A stretch of 64,000 nucleotides of DNA from Ophiodon elongatus. Its lineage: Eukaryota > Chordata > Actinopteri > Perciformes > Hexagrammidae. The stretch covers positions 1,618,501 through 1,682,500 of the forward strand of contig JACSYO010001685.1 of NCBI GenBank assembly GCA_016806645.1. The letters are read 5' to 3'. A model generated the notes under the pieces. It saw nothing but the letters and a program-made list of their open reading frames with translations, had not been told where the DNA came from and did no database searches. The stretch's first letter is position 1. Each line of letters starts with the position of its first letter. Made by a program: the position numbers and the translations under genes. Positions 1 through 12,346 of this stretch are shown here, one piece after another.

Positions 1-3000
1 TTATACTGGAAACACTGCTAACACTACATATAGCCGACTGTAGCAGCGGACTGGGGGATTTAAACCTTTTTACTTGTTTGATTACTAAAGCTATGACATA
101 ACTGATTCTGCGGATATAACCTAAAGACAACGGCAGTAAATACATCAGGATATATACTGTACATCCAGTGAAGACCGGTCCTCAATTATACAACTGATAA
201 AAAATGGATAAACCACGTCGCAAGAAAGATTTCCCATCACGTCCGAGAGGACCTGCGCTGAATTGTAACGCTAATATGTAAAATACCAGGTCGAGATACC
301 TCATCTGTGATCGATGCGTTTGATTGTATAATGCTTTAAAATGTATTTTGAAGAAGCATGCTTTTCTAATACCCGCAGATCTTTTGTTCAGAAGATAAAA
401 AAACAAAAATAATAATAATTTCTTAGAATGCAGTTCCTCTAAATATTCAATACAGTGTCATTATTTTTTCAACCAATATTGTAGTTAATAAAACGTTCAG
501 TTGATCGGCTAAAAGTAGCTCTGTGTGTCACCTCTCCTCCTACCAAAAAGTCATGATTGATGTGCAATCAAAACATTTGATCAATAAGATATTACAAGCC
601 CAAAATATTGGAGCAACTCCTATTTGAAAATGCGAACCTGGCTATAATTTCCACCTTCAGCCATAAAATCAGGATTAAAGAGAATGTACCCTTTTTGATG
701 GCTTTTTGAGTAATTCACCTTGTCAAGTTTGGGCCTTTTTCTGTTGTAACTTCATGAAAGGAGGATACATTTAAAGAGAAGAAAAAAAAATCGAAGAGAA
801 AAAAAAAAAATCAGAAATGCGTTATTTTATAGAAAAACGTGACATTCGAAAAACAGCTTGAAAATGAGCAAACGTTTTAACCGGAATAGAAGATCACATT
901 TCAAGGGTCGGTCGTTGAGAGTGTATGTGCTGTGCATAAACATCATGAGTAGAAAATTGGCGAAGGGAAAAATATTATTTAAAAATAAAGTCCTTAAAGG
1001 CTCAGCTAAATAATCTAAACCTTCGCGGTCAATGTGCATATACAGAAATACGTATTTGTAATAAAAACGTTTTGAACGGGACGTTTTTATGTACAAACCA
1101 AATAAAATGTTTATCTAAATTTACCCAGATGAAGTCAACCTGGTGGTCTCAGAGTTGAGTAACAATAAGTGTCTTCTTGTATTCTGTTCAGCAGCTCGTG
1201 TAGCCCACTGTTGTCCTTCTCGACCAGCTGGAAACAAAAAGCCTGTTGAATCTCAACCCATACCGACATGTAATCCTACTCCTGCTTTGTTTCTGTGTAA
1301 GGTTCATATCAAGTCATGTCAAGTGAATTTTATTAATTATTTATATTGCCCAAAATCACAAATCACAAGTTTGCCTCAGGGGGCTTTATTATCCACAATC
1401 AAATTAGGCTAATTTCTGTTTACTTGTTGTCATAATAATAATAATAATAATAATAACAATAATAATAATAATAACACAAGTAAAATATATCTTGTATATT
1501 GAATATTCAGTACTTCATATACAATAGTTGTTTTCACATATATTACTTTTTAAAAAAACAAGCAGGGTCCATACTATTTTATAAAAATATAAACTAATCA
1601 AAATTATTTCAAAAATCAAGAATCATTGTCTTATTTTAACGCTTTTATTATTTTTGGAGGATCTATCTATGATCGGTCTGTTCTGTCAGTGGTTGACAGC
1701 AGAGTGAGTGGATTATTTTCTACTTTCACTTTATAACATAAAGCACACAATATATATTCATTCAACTAAAGCCTTACATCAATATTCACTTTAAAAAAAG
1801 AAGAAATGCCTATATTGGTCACAAAAGTTTCCCAATTCACAAAGGAAATTGTTCATGGGCGCATGCTAAAAAATAATCAGTGTCTGTCTTTGAAAGTATA
1901 TACTTCCACACTTTAGCAAAAATGTACTCTCGTCAGGTAATTATTTTGTTTGTAATTTTATTTAAGTGTTTTATATGTTCACTGTAATTGTTGTCCTGTA
2001 TGTTATGTGGACCCCAAGAGGACTGTCTGATAATAAATAAGATTACATTGCATATGGCCTCATGTGAGCAGTAAGGAGGAGGTGTGCATGTTCACGCTTG
2101 GTTCAAGGTGTTTGACTGAAGCTGTGACTGTTCAGTCACATGTCTATAGAGCAGAAAGGAAACATCTCATTTTGCTCTTCCTTCAGGGAACGTTGGGGAA
2201 GAAGCAAAATTGTCACTCTTCCCTAAATCAGGAAATCAGAGAAAAACCACTAAGTGCATCATGTAAAAATGAGAGACTCCAATAGACCCTTTTGTAGAAG
2301 CAGTAACAAAACTAGAACCCTACATTAATTTGAGTGCCATTAAATAAATAGATAAAATACCTAAAATTCAGTGTGCCAGATTTTACCTCCTGATTTAATT
2401 GCAAATTATAGTGCCAATTCTCTGGTTTCTAGCAAAGAGTGTGATCTGCATCCACTTAAACTGCCCTGCAACACATGGAGGAACATCATGTAAACATATC
2501 AAGGAGTCCTCAGGTCCCAGAAAGTGAAGGAGAGTTTGCTGGTGGTCCTTCCAGTCTCCTTCTGGTGGACCTATTGACTTCATGCATTCCTCTGAGGAGC
2601 TTCAGCTGTCAGATAATATGTATCCACCAGTAAATATTTTACCAGCAAATATACACTACACTTCTACATATGCCTATATGTACTATTTTTTGCATTAGGG
2701 TAAAAGGAACCATTAAATGCTACTATTTGGCTTTTTTTCTTTTAAAGTGGTTTAATATGCAAACCTAACCCTAACTTCTTGCAACATTTCTGAAAGAACT
2801 GCGCTAATTGTGCAGCATAACTTCAATCGCATGACGTACCCCCTCTTTCATTTATTATACACCACCATGTCTCATTAAGCTCCCATTCAAATCAGAGGAT
2901 CCCAATTTGAATATTGGCGCGACGTGCGGGTGGAAGGGTGCCAGAGTCCCTGCATGGCACATGCACAGGCACAAATACACGCTGAATCCTTGTGGTGAGG

Positions 3001-3574
3001 CAAAAACATCACATCTCATATTTACAGTTACAAGTGAGGTTTTTTGTACGTGTTCGCTGTACTATAACATGTTGCTCGTCAACGTGCGTAAAAGCATGGT
3101 TTTGTCGCGATGCACGCGTGAAGCCTGCCGGGTGTCTGGGCTGGCAGCAGTAAAACAATGGAGGGATGTCGGAGGGTGGTTTACTGCTGTCGGAGGGTCT
3201 GGGACAGACTGTGACCCGCCCGCCAAAAGACTGTCTGCTTCTCACGGCCCGCGTAACGCGTTACAATGAGCGGCAGGGCAACAAGCTATCGTTTTTTATT
3301 ACTTTGAACGAGCCAAGTAATGTGGAAAAAATAGTTTTCTCTCTCGGACACAGTTCTAATGCAAACTAAGTCGTTAACATGGCAACATAGCTCGTTTTAT
3401 CAACCACTTTACTCTTGCTTTTATTTTATCGTAATAAAAGCAACTTGTTGGCCATCAGATGACAGAGAGCTCAATAGTTTATATTGATGCGGATCAATAT
3501 AAACGATTAAGCCCATTCTTATACTTGACAATGTGTTTCCACTTTATGCTACGTTAGGCCTATAAGAACGAGGT
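1..3574. other. Intergenic, AT-rich, no gene seen
   Basis: No open frame here resembles a known protein or is flanked by convincing splice sites. It holds a short AAT-type trinucleotide tract (about 1,433-1,474), purine runs near 780-812, and a dispersed-repeat fragment at 1,325-1,400 that is listed separately. A CpG-richer patch lies at about 3,100-3,270 but has no coding signature. Confidence 0.6.
1325..1400 (+). repeat. Dispersed teleost repeat fragment
   Basis: The segment with TATTGCCCAAAATCACAAAT followed by a TTTGCCTCAGGGGGCTTTA stretch matches, from memory, a very common interspersed repeat of percomorph fish genomes. Its class is not clear to me. It produces a spurious small open frame at 1,143-1,412. 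The assignment rests on recognition only; a RepeatMasker run against a fish library would settle it. Confidence 0.5.
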
Positions 3575-3975
3575 CTCGGATACAAGCGGCCGAAATGAGT
3601 TTCCTCCGTAGGGTGGCCGGGCTCGGCCTTAGAGATAGGGTTAGGAGGACATCAGGAGGGAACTTGGAGTTGAGGCGCTACTCCTTCGTATCGAAAGGAG
3701 TCAGCTGAGGTGGTTCGGGCATCTGATCAGGATGCCTCCTGGACGCCTCCCGTTAGAGGTTTTCCAGGCACGCCCAACTGGTAGGAGGCCCCGGGGAAGA
3801 CCCAGGACACGCTGGAGGGATTATATCTCCCAGCTGGCCTGGGAACGCCTCGGGATCCCCCAAAATGAGTTGGAAAATGTTGCGGGTGAGAGGGAAGCCT
3901 GGGTCGGCCTGCTGGGCTGCTGCCACCGCGACCCGACCCCGGATAAGCGGATGAGAATGGATGGATGCATGGATA
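3575..3975 (+). mobile_element. 5'-truncated LINE 3' end (RTE/Rex3-like)
   Basis: This is the C-terminal end of a non-LTR retrotransposon reverse transcriptase reading frame followed by its 3' end. An open stretch from 3,732 encodes a basic motif of the type GRRPRGRPRTRWRDY and then an AWERLGIP segment, typical of the tail of fish LINE proteins. The remnant ends in a short run of GATG/GGATG units at about 3,950-3,972, a 3' signature of Rex3-type RTE elements. The upstream part (3,575-3,731) reads as the same element but contains stops. The domain is far shorter than a full element, so this is a dead 5'-truncated copy. The family name is from memory; a Rex1-type assignment is possible. Confidence 0.75.
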
Positions 3976-4807
3976 GGCCTACAAACTTATCTCAGAGGTC
4001 AATATTGTAAGCTTTACTTATGATTCACACATGAAATATGATGAATTATTATTAAACTACCCAGCAATATAAAGTAGGCTCGTTGAAACTATCTCCATGC
4101 ATCACAACCAACAATGCTGCTTAAACACTGAGAAATAATAATCCAATGATACTCAAATGGATACTTTATTTCTGTATAAAGAGTATAGGCCTGTACGCGC
4201 CTCTGAGCTGTGGCTCCCAGAGAGCGTGTTGCTGGATGTTGAACCTGAGTAATCTCATCACAGCCCCGCAAACGTGTCTGGATCTGGTTCCCACGCGTAC
4301 AGTAGAGAGAAAACGGCAAAACGTCACGTTAATATCCGCCAGTCCGGTAACCGAGGCTCTCCGCAGGTTACTGAGCATCTCTCAGCGCCACCAGCCCTGA
4401 ACTCTGACAGACAGGACTGACATGGCTTTCATTCGTGTTATTGACATCTAAAGCCACAAGGTGTGAAATGAGAGAGTATACTTGCTTGATTTTGGTCTGT
4501 CAGGTTGTGAAAAGAATCTCTAATAATGTAAATAAAAATAAATGAAAATAAAGCTATCAGAAAGGTATGTTGGTGAATACCTAATGAGTTGTTAATCAAT
4601 CAATTTTGATCCAGAGCTTCTACAACATGGCAGGTGAGTGTCATACAAAGTGTTTTCACAACTGATCCCTAAAGCTTTTGTTAATAATTAATTAACAATT
4701 GATAAGCCATTTATAAAGAGTTTATTATTATTATTATTATCATTATTTATTGCTGTTATTATTACATTTAGCTACTATTTGCAGCATATGTATGGACATT
4801 CTTATGC

Positions 4808-4810
<3 letters not shown>

Positions 4811-4901
<91 letters not shown>
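4811..4901. repeat. (GT)n microsatellite
   Basis: An uninterrupted GT dinucleotide array of about 45 units, among the longest in the window. It gives false open frames on both strands (VCVCVC and HTHTHT). Alternating purine-pyrimidine tracts of this length can adopt Z-DNA and are usually highly length-polymorphic. Confidence 0.98.
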
Positions 4902-4902
<1 letters not shown>

Positions 4903-5960
4903 AGGGGGATGCGACTTTGCGGCCTGTGTGTGAAGGCAGTTCCACACATTGATGGAGTCTAGACAGATCAACATGACTGAGTTAACTTTATTAAATGCAA
5001 ATGATGAGCACCGTCTAGGCTATGCACATAAACAAGACTGAGACCGTATACAATAACGTTTGAGGGGATTCGTCTTTCATTGATTCAAAAGGTTTCTGAT
5101 GTGATTATCATGATAATTAACCAAGCCGGAGCGCCTCTCAAGTCTGTCTGTCAAGTCAGACTCTACAAGACGAGTTTGAGATGCATGTAAATTCTGGGTG
5201 AGGAGCCAAATACAAAGACACGACTTTTCAGATTGAACCGTCTGAAAATGTTTCATTAATAAATGAATATTGGCCTACAAACAAATTTAAAATAGGTGCT
5301 ACGAGGATACAATATGACAGCAGAAATGGTAGACTTAAACATCCATCGGAAATAGCCCCGAAGTTGGCCCATGATGTTCGTGATACTGATACATGAGCAC
5401 AATATGATCACTTTAATAAGAGCACCAGACTTACAAAAAGACTGCGAATATGATGATATGATTTATATATCTTTACTGGCATGTAAACAGCTCGCTATGT
5501 GTCCGTATCATGCGGGTCTATCGGGATATTACCGCGGGATAGCGTGATGAAGTCATGCAGACAGGCACACACACACTGTCTGAAACCCCCTATAGGAATT
5601 AGAGGGATGTTTGGTGGATGAATGAATGATGGTGCCACCATGCACTTCTGCATGCGTCTGTTGGGGGGCGTGAGAGATGCTGCCAGGTCCTTATTATAAT
5701 TACATCGGCCGCCTTGCATAATATAAAAATCTCAGAGGGTGGGAACAGTGTTACCTCACTGACTCACAAGGGGGTGGGCCTTGGACGGCGTATATGATTG
5801 AGGACAAATGAGATGTTAAACCATTTGGAATCAACGGTGGTGGAGATGTAGCCATCGGACAGCCCCAACTCCCCCGTTTGGTGAGGGGAGGACGGGGGGC
5901 TGTGGATGTGGAGGACAGCCATGTGACGATATGCGCGGAAAGAAACGAGAAGACCCGTTA

Positions 5961-5995
<35 letters not shown>

Positions 5996-6704
5996 AAAGA
6001 AAAATGGACGGAGCCGGTGGGACGTCACGATGCGCCGTCGCCACAAAGCTCAATACGTCGCTCACGAACGCGCTCATTTGGCTCCCAGTCCGGAGGGAGC
6101 GCTGGTTACCAGGAGCTCGTCCAAGCCCAGTGCAACCCACCCTTCTGCACCTGAGGAGGAAACAGTAAGAACCGTGCTTTGTATTATGAGTGGTTTTGAG
6201 GCATGCGAGTGTGAGTAAACCTGCAGGAGAGGATTTACATGGAGATATAATGCGCGTCTGTGTAGGCTGCAACACACTGTATCATGTGTGCAACCCGGTT
6301 GTGAAATAAGTGAGCATCTACAGGCCGAACAGATGCTTCAAATTAATTTCTGCCAGTGATGCTCGTTCTTTTCTCAGAACAGTTTAAGGTCCGTGTAAAC
6401 GGTGTGCAGCAGCAGCATCCGAGATAAAGGCTGAGCATCATCTGATGGCAGCAGCACAGACGTGTAGTTTCACTTGTGGCTGCACACAGTTTAGTTTGGC
6501 ACTAGATACTACAGGAAATGTCCAAGGCGGTTTGCTGAGATCTCAGCACGCGAGTGTGAAGCAGTTCGCAATTTCAGCAGTGACTTCAGTGGCCGTACAG
6601 TCACGGGGGAGCTCCAGGCTCCCACCAGGCCTCTTGATTAGGTCCCAGTTATCTTTACTATAGTATTAATGTTAATATTGTACCAATAATGATGATATGC
6701 ATTT

Positions 6705-6705
6705 A

Positions 6706-6786
<81 letters not shown>
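6705..6786. repeat. (CT)n microsatellite
   Basis: A nearly pure CT array of about 40 units with one G interruption near its start. It is a homopurine/homopyrimidine mirror repeat and hence triplex-capable. The RERERE frame on the minus strand is an artefact of the array. Confidence 0.98.
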
Positions 6787-6787
<1 letters not shown>

Positions 6788-7995
6788 ATCCATCTGCCCA
6801 TTTATCCTGCACTTTGATAATACCTTTAAGAGATGTCTCACAGAAAATACCAGATTAATGAGAGTTTTTTTTTCTTCTTCAACTTTAAGTTGCAACATAT
6901 ATGGTTTAGTGCCTTTGATACCAGATCATCTAACGGCTCCGTTGTTATTACCATTACATAAGTTCCTGTTGCGTTTAGTTCACAAGCTGGAGAGAGATGG
7001 TAAACACAAGCCGCTTCTGTTGCTATAAATCATCACATTGCAGATTTTGACTAAAGTGTCATTTTGCAGTGCTGCATGGGTCTGTAACCCCGGCCTGTGG
7101 CGGTATCGGCGTGGCCTCGGGCGGTGCAGCCTTTCCCAGGTTGTGTTTGGCCCGTTTGCTGTCAGCAGCTTACGCGCTGAGCAGGCTAAGCAGGCGGCAA
7201 AGCATGTGGAAAAGCAAAAGGTGATTATTGTACATGAACTCAGCAGCGTGCGGCTTCCAGCCCGAGATTACACAGTAGGCTACGCTGCCAGCATAGGAGA
7301 GCTCTTACGTAAAGCCTCCTTAATCTCCGTGAGTGGGTAGAAAGACCTCCCTCTAATGCGTGTATAGGTTTTATTCTAACAATTATTACATCACATTTCT
7401 ATAGTATATATTTTGTGGGGGGTGTATTGCGCCAAACTGTTTAGCTATATTGTTGGACTTTTTCTATTCTCAAAGTGATAGATCATTTGTTTGAAAGGGA
7501 ACAGATTTTACACGTGCAAGGGATTTATTGATGATCCGCCTCATCACTGAACAGCCTAACGCGCTCGTGCTGGGCACAGGCCGGATGACGCAAAGGCCAA
7601 ATTAGTCGGATGCTTCCCCCAAAAACGAAGACATGAATCGGGGCTTTAACACGAGCAGTAACCATGACTCTGCGCTTTCAACAAAACACATGAATCCAGG
7701 TGAAATGCACGAGCCAGTGTTGATTGACCTCGCACGTTATTCTCCATGCAGGTTAGAAGGCGTGTGTCTGAGCCGACCTGACGCTGTGCTGTGAGACTCA
7801 GGTCTACGACATGTGGTAATTTGAAGAGGGCCGCTGTCTGCAGCAGCATCTCTGGAGCCTCATTCTGCTGCAGAGTCAGTGGGGCTGCAGGTGCAACGCG
7901 ACCCTGCTGAGCAACATAAACTGGACTAGTTTGGGGCTTTCTGTGACCTAGTAGGCAGATTTCCCACGTATGGTGTTTTCCAGGGATTTTCTAGA

Positions 7996-8007
7996 GAAGG
8001 AGAGAGA

Positions 8008-8041
<34 letters not shown>
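7996..8041. repeat. (GA)n microsatellite
   Basis: A short AG array with one T interruption, opposite in strand sense to the CT array 1.2 kb upstream. Confidence 0.95.
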
Positions 8042-8044
<3 letters not shown>

Positions 8045-8365
8045 AATGTTATTCAACCTATACTCATGTTAAGGATGCCTTTCTGAGATACTGGACTTTA
8101 TTTTCCTATATCCTCAAGTCATGCTTTCTCCCCCCCCCCCCCTCCACTAGAAAATTACACACAAAGGCATCAGAAGTGAAGATGAGGACTTCCTCCAACT
8201 TCCAGGTGAATATGAAATGATGAACACTTTGTATTTGTCCTGGATTCATGTCGACTCAATCCTTCGCTTGTAGGCTGAGACTGACAACTCGGCATCAGAG
8301 CTCTCAATGCACTTCAAGAAAATTAGGAAAATCCATATAGACTCCAACATATTTCTCTCTCTTAC

Positions 8366-8366
8366 T

Positions 8367-8460
<94 letters not shown>
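8366..8460. repeat. Compound (CGCA)n(CA)n microsatellite
   Basis: About eight CGCA/CACG tetranucleotide units pass directly into about 30 CA units. The tetranucleotide part is CpG-bearing and probably arose from the CA array by substitution and expansion. The translated VCVCVRACVR frame is not a gene. Confidence 0.97.
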
Positions 8461-8461
<1 letters not shown>

Positions 8462-9539
8462 GTGACCACGCTGCAGCAGCACCACACTGTGTGGAACTAA
8501 TTGATTACTCCTGGAAATCATTTTAAAATCCTTTCGGGATCCTTTTTTTTTGGAAGCGACTGTTCCGCTCAGATTTGGCTTCATTTACAGAAGGCTTCTA
8601 TGCTCCTGACAATCTATTAAAGTAGACCCCCCCCCCGTCCCCCCAACTACACTAGGTACCTTGAACGAAACCTATAGAACGGTACCAGAAGGGTACCTGA
8701 ATGCAGAAAATGCATCAGATATCAATTAAAAGACAGAAAGAAATACAGTTTTCAATGAGTATTTCGTCTCATTTGAGTCGTTCATTTACAGTCAGCAGTG
8801 CTCAGTATTTAATATTTGCTTTAATTCAGAGATCTGATTAACACACAAATACAAATAAATACACAGTTGCAATAATAATATGAATTATTACCATCATTTA
8901 TTGCATTTAGAGGGACAGCAAAATACAATTGGTTTTGTAAAAAACGACCATTACGTGATAAATATTTCGTAACAGCTTCAGACATCACATTCCATGCAGT
9001 TCGAAAAATAAAGTTTAATTTTTAGCATTTGAAAAACTTAATACACACAGACACAAGTCGACTTTTCTGTATAGCCAGAGAGTTACATTCAACACAACTA
9101 TATTTCTCCCTGCAGCTCGCCACCAGATCACAGATACTCTCACATTAGGTGAGAAAAGAAAGACTGTTTGTCACAAATATAACAATATGCAAAAGATATA
9201 TGTGGAATTGTTAATACAAGTATTAATAAACGAGAATGCACACGCTGTACGGGAGTTCAAGTCATCGGTGTGAATGTGAACGAAGTCGTTAAAATGTGTG
9301 TGTCACGGCCTGCAGACGTAAAACAGCAACGTGATCTCCACTAATGGATGTTTCCTTTTTTTTCCTGGCAAAAATCCAAAGCTTGCTCTGTATAATTCAT
9401 CCCTCTCTGAGCTCTTTCAGAAAGCAGTTGTAGAAAAATAAAATGCAGGCTAAAGCATGGAAAGATGTGTAGAATATCTTGATCTGCGTTTTCAGAGACT
9501 CTGTGTGCCTTCGTGTTCGAGGCAGTGGCCTATTTTCGC

Positions 9540-9670
9540 GAAGCTATACGAAAGAACAGCCTCTCCATAATGGCGTGCGTGTGTGTTAATTGGGCATCAC
9601 ACCTCGCTGCATTAATTGAAAGCCAGCGATGCCAGTGACGTCACTCCCCTCTCACGCGAAAAGCCATCAA
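9540..9670. promoter_or_regulatory. Candidate regulatory block with CRE palindrome
   Basis: This GC-balanced block, in otherwise AT-rich DNA, contains a perfect TGACGTCA cAMP-response element at 9,636-9,643, two homeobox-type TTAATT/ATTAAT cores and several CpGs. It lies about 1.1 kb upstream of the miR-9 hairpin. A promoter or enhancer of the miR-9 primary transcript is inferred from composition and position only. No transcript data are available here. Confidence 0.35.
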
Positions 9671-10698
9671 ATAAAAAAGCAGTTTAGGGGAATATTTTAG
9701 AGACACACACACACAACAATTATGTGTTTGGCTATAGGTCCCTAAATATTTTAGCATTTTAGCAGATATTTATGAATTATGGAAATTGTGTCCAAATATA
9801 CATATATAAAAAATATAAATAAACATGTATCAGGGAGTTTAAACATTACTGTATATTGTAAAATTAATCAAGATAAATAAAGGTATCCACAACAATTCTC
9901 ACAAACATACATTTAATCTAATCAAAGTGTTTTTGCATAGGTGAAGATATGAGTCTCTTCACACAGTCCTTCTGAGCAATAGGCCTCTATCTAACTAATT
10001 CCTTTACAGCTGGTGTTGCATTTGAACTGAACTGTTTCAATATTTTGAGGCTGTAAACTCTTTATGTTAATACTATTTGAATAATGCTCAGGATGAAAAT
10101 AGAGCAGTATTTTTAAAGATGTAAAAGAACATGAATGTTCAGGATTTATCTGCCTGTATAGTTAAAATAATACTGTCTGAATACTTTTATATAGTGGTAA
10201 AGTATTACCTCTACTAAAATGTGTTAACATTTCAAGGGATTTCCTCTTTTATTCTGCCATTCTGTAATATTTTCTTCACAGTGCTATTTGTGTAAATTAT
10301 TCCACTGAGTGCTGTTTCATCCCGAGCTTCTGATGCCCCTCATAAAGATCTTTATTGTTGTTGTCTTTAGTTCACTGGATAGTCGGCTATAATGCATTGT
10401 TTTGAATTCCTATAAGAGCTCATTCACATTTCAGTCATATAAAAGACACTTAATAGCTTGGAAAATGTGTTTTGCCAGCAGTATCCCTTGTGAATCTTTA
10501 GTCATGCTTGTTTTTCATCTCATTTCACTGAGGCGTTTTTAACACCATGTAATAAATCATCTGCATTAACACTCCAGATTTATGACTGTTATTGTCATTA
10601 TTTCCACCTCTGGAAGATGTCCAAATATGAGTAAAGTAGCTTTGTTGTGGTGAATTAGCCCTTTAAGCATTTGTCCCTGTCATTGTTTGTCCTTACAG

Positions 10699-10946
10699 GT
10701 GTGTCGGAGGTGGTGTGTGCCCGAGTGTGCTGCTGGCAGAGAGCTGTGTTTGCAGGCCCGAGGGGTTGTCTGTTATCTTTGGTTATCTAGCTGTATGAGT
10801 GACGTACATTTTTCATAAAGCTAGATAACCGAAAGTAACAAGAATCCCATTACACGCCTGCACGGTGAAAGAAAACTAAAAAGAAAAGCACAAGAAGAAC
10901 CAGGAATGGGCTTGGACAATGGACGTTGCCAAACGATGACGTGAAG
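10699..10946 (+). ncRNA. Predicted exon of a miR-9 host long noncoding RNA
   Basis: A pyrimidine-rich tract ends in TTGTCCTTACAG at 10,698 (acceptor-like), and AAG followed by GTATGA at 10,947 is a good donor. The 248 bases between them hold the complete miR-9 hairpin and no long open frame. In human the syntenic MIR9-1 lies within a host gene (MIR9-1HG, formerly C1orf61), so an exonic or intron-proximal position in a spliced noncoding host is plausible. The exon is inferred from the two splice-site matches alone. The hairpin could equally come from an intron or an unspliced transcript. Confidence 0.4.
10761..10850 (+). ncRNA. mir9: microRNA-9 precursor (mir-9)
   Basis: Both mature arms are present and intact. 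The 5p product at 10,776-10,798 begins TCTTTGGTTATCTAGC and the 3p product at 10,815-10,836 begins ATAAAGCTAGATAACC, identical to conserved vertebrate miR-9 and miR-9*. The arms pair across a loop of about 16 bases, and the flanks extend the stem. miR-9 is a neural microRNA that promotes neurogenesis by repressing targets such as Hes/her and REST-pathway genes. Human MIR9-1 lies on 1q22 a few hundred kilobases from BCAN, so finding the hairpin on the same segment as bcan identifies this paralogue as the mir-9-1 type rather than mir-9-2 or mir-9-3. The strand is set by the arm order. Confidence 0.97.
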
Positions 10947-12298
10947 GTATGATGCTGTGTTACATAAGGGGGATTTTTAGAAGGAGGGGAGGGGGATTGG
11001 GTCTCTCAGAGGATCCAGTGTGCACCATGCACGCAACACAAAGAATACATTTTTTTAATTGTAATTACAAAAAACTTTTAGTTTTTCACAAAATACATCA
11101 AATGTGGTTGTTGAACAAACCAACAGTCATACTGTAGTGGTGGGGTACAGCGTGTGCTGCTGTGTGGCAAGATGGTAGTGTGTGAATGTTTCCTCATGCC
11201 GGCTCTTTTCAAACCACTGGTGTAGCACCCTGACCATGAAGGGGTCGACGGGGATGGAACAATGGATGTCCTTACCAAATATATGCACTTAAAGTCACAC
11301 GGATATGCAAAATGGTCAAAATAGCTAATAACAAATGTGTGCACCTGCTCCCATTGAAAGATGCATTGCATGAAAACAACAAAACAACCTGGTATTTTCT
11401 ATGTCCAAATTTGTACTTTTTTACTTTTGTCTCCTGAAAAAAAACGAATTTTTAGTGGTGACCTTTATACAAACTGCTCTTCTCTCCATGAAGCTACTCT
11501 CCTATTCTGTCTGAACATCTCGCTTCAGGAGGAAATGGATCAAATTAAGAAAGTACAATGCTATGAAAATCAATTGCACTGTGACTTTAAACTGGTCATG
11601 CAGGGCTGAAGCTTTGAGCTTAAGAACGTATACTGAAGGCTCAGCTAAGGGCCAAATTCAAGCACTGCTGACTTTTACCAAACAGCTGACGTTAATGAAG
11701 GACCAGCCTTATTTTCCAAGTTCGTTCTCAGGGTTTTAATCTGCTCGTTGTACCAGATTAAAACAAACTGTGTCGCCAAGTTATACATTTTAGAGTGTCT
11801 CATACTAAAAGCATATAGAACTGACAGTGTGATATTTCTGCCACCTTCTTGTCCCACCCATCTGTAACTATAGAGGTAAACTGTGTCATTACATGCTACT
11901 GCTACAGTACTTTACACTCAGAGGATTATTCCCTGTGCACTGTGCCTCAGATATTTATGGCCCTCCCATAGTTGTATCAGTTTTTTTTTAATTTATTTTA
12001 TTTTATTTTTTTACGAGAGGCCTCTGATCACAAATCAAATCAAATGAGGTCTCCTGTGAGGACACTTCACCAAGTTGGTTTGGTGGTTTTGTTTCTGCAA
12101 AATGTGTTATCACTGCAAGTACAAATAAGTTAAGAATGAAGCAATTATTTTACATGAGGTACAGTTAGTTAAGAAGAAAAAGAAGAAGAAGAAGGGAGTT
12201 TGGAGAGCACTTGGATAGAATTTTGAGATAAATGTTCTCTTAAAAAACAACAACATTTGATACCAAGATCCTAGATAATGCTACATCTTCCCGTTTGT

Positions 12299-12300
<2 letters not shown>

Positions 12301-12344
<44 letters not shown>
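12301..12344. repeat. (CA)n microsatellite
   Basis: About 22 pure CA units. Confidence 0.97.

Positions 12345-12346
<2 letters not shown>

Larger units (their letters stand above)
4020..10698. other. Intergenic, microsatellites and candidate regulatory DNA
   Basis: No protein-coding exon is supportable. The stretch holds several simple-sequence arrays (listed separately), a poly(A) run at 5,966-5,992, and a CpG-rich patch at about 6,000-6,230. A promoter- or enhancer-like region at about 9,540-9,670 includes a perfect CRE palindrome. Open frames here are mostly CA/GT or CT repeat translations or lack any family resemblance. Confidence 0.6.

Noticed and set aside
4743..4974. HTHTHT and VCVCVC open frames at every CA/GT array
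   Set aside because: Translations of dinucleotide repeats; no initiation context or conserved flanks.
7038..7340. 100-codon plus-strand frame near 7.1 kb
   Set aside because: No recognisable family, no flanking exons, and composition consistent with random GC-richer DNA.
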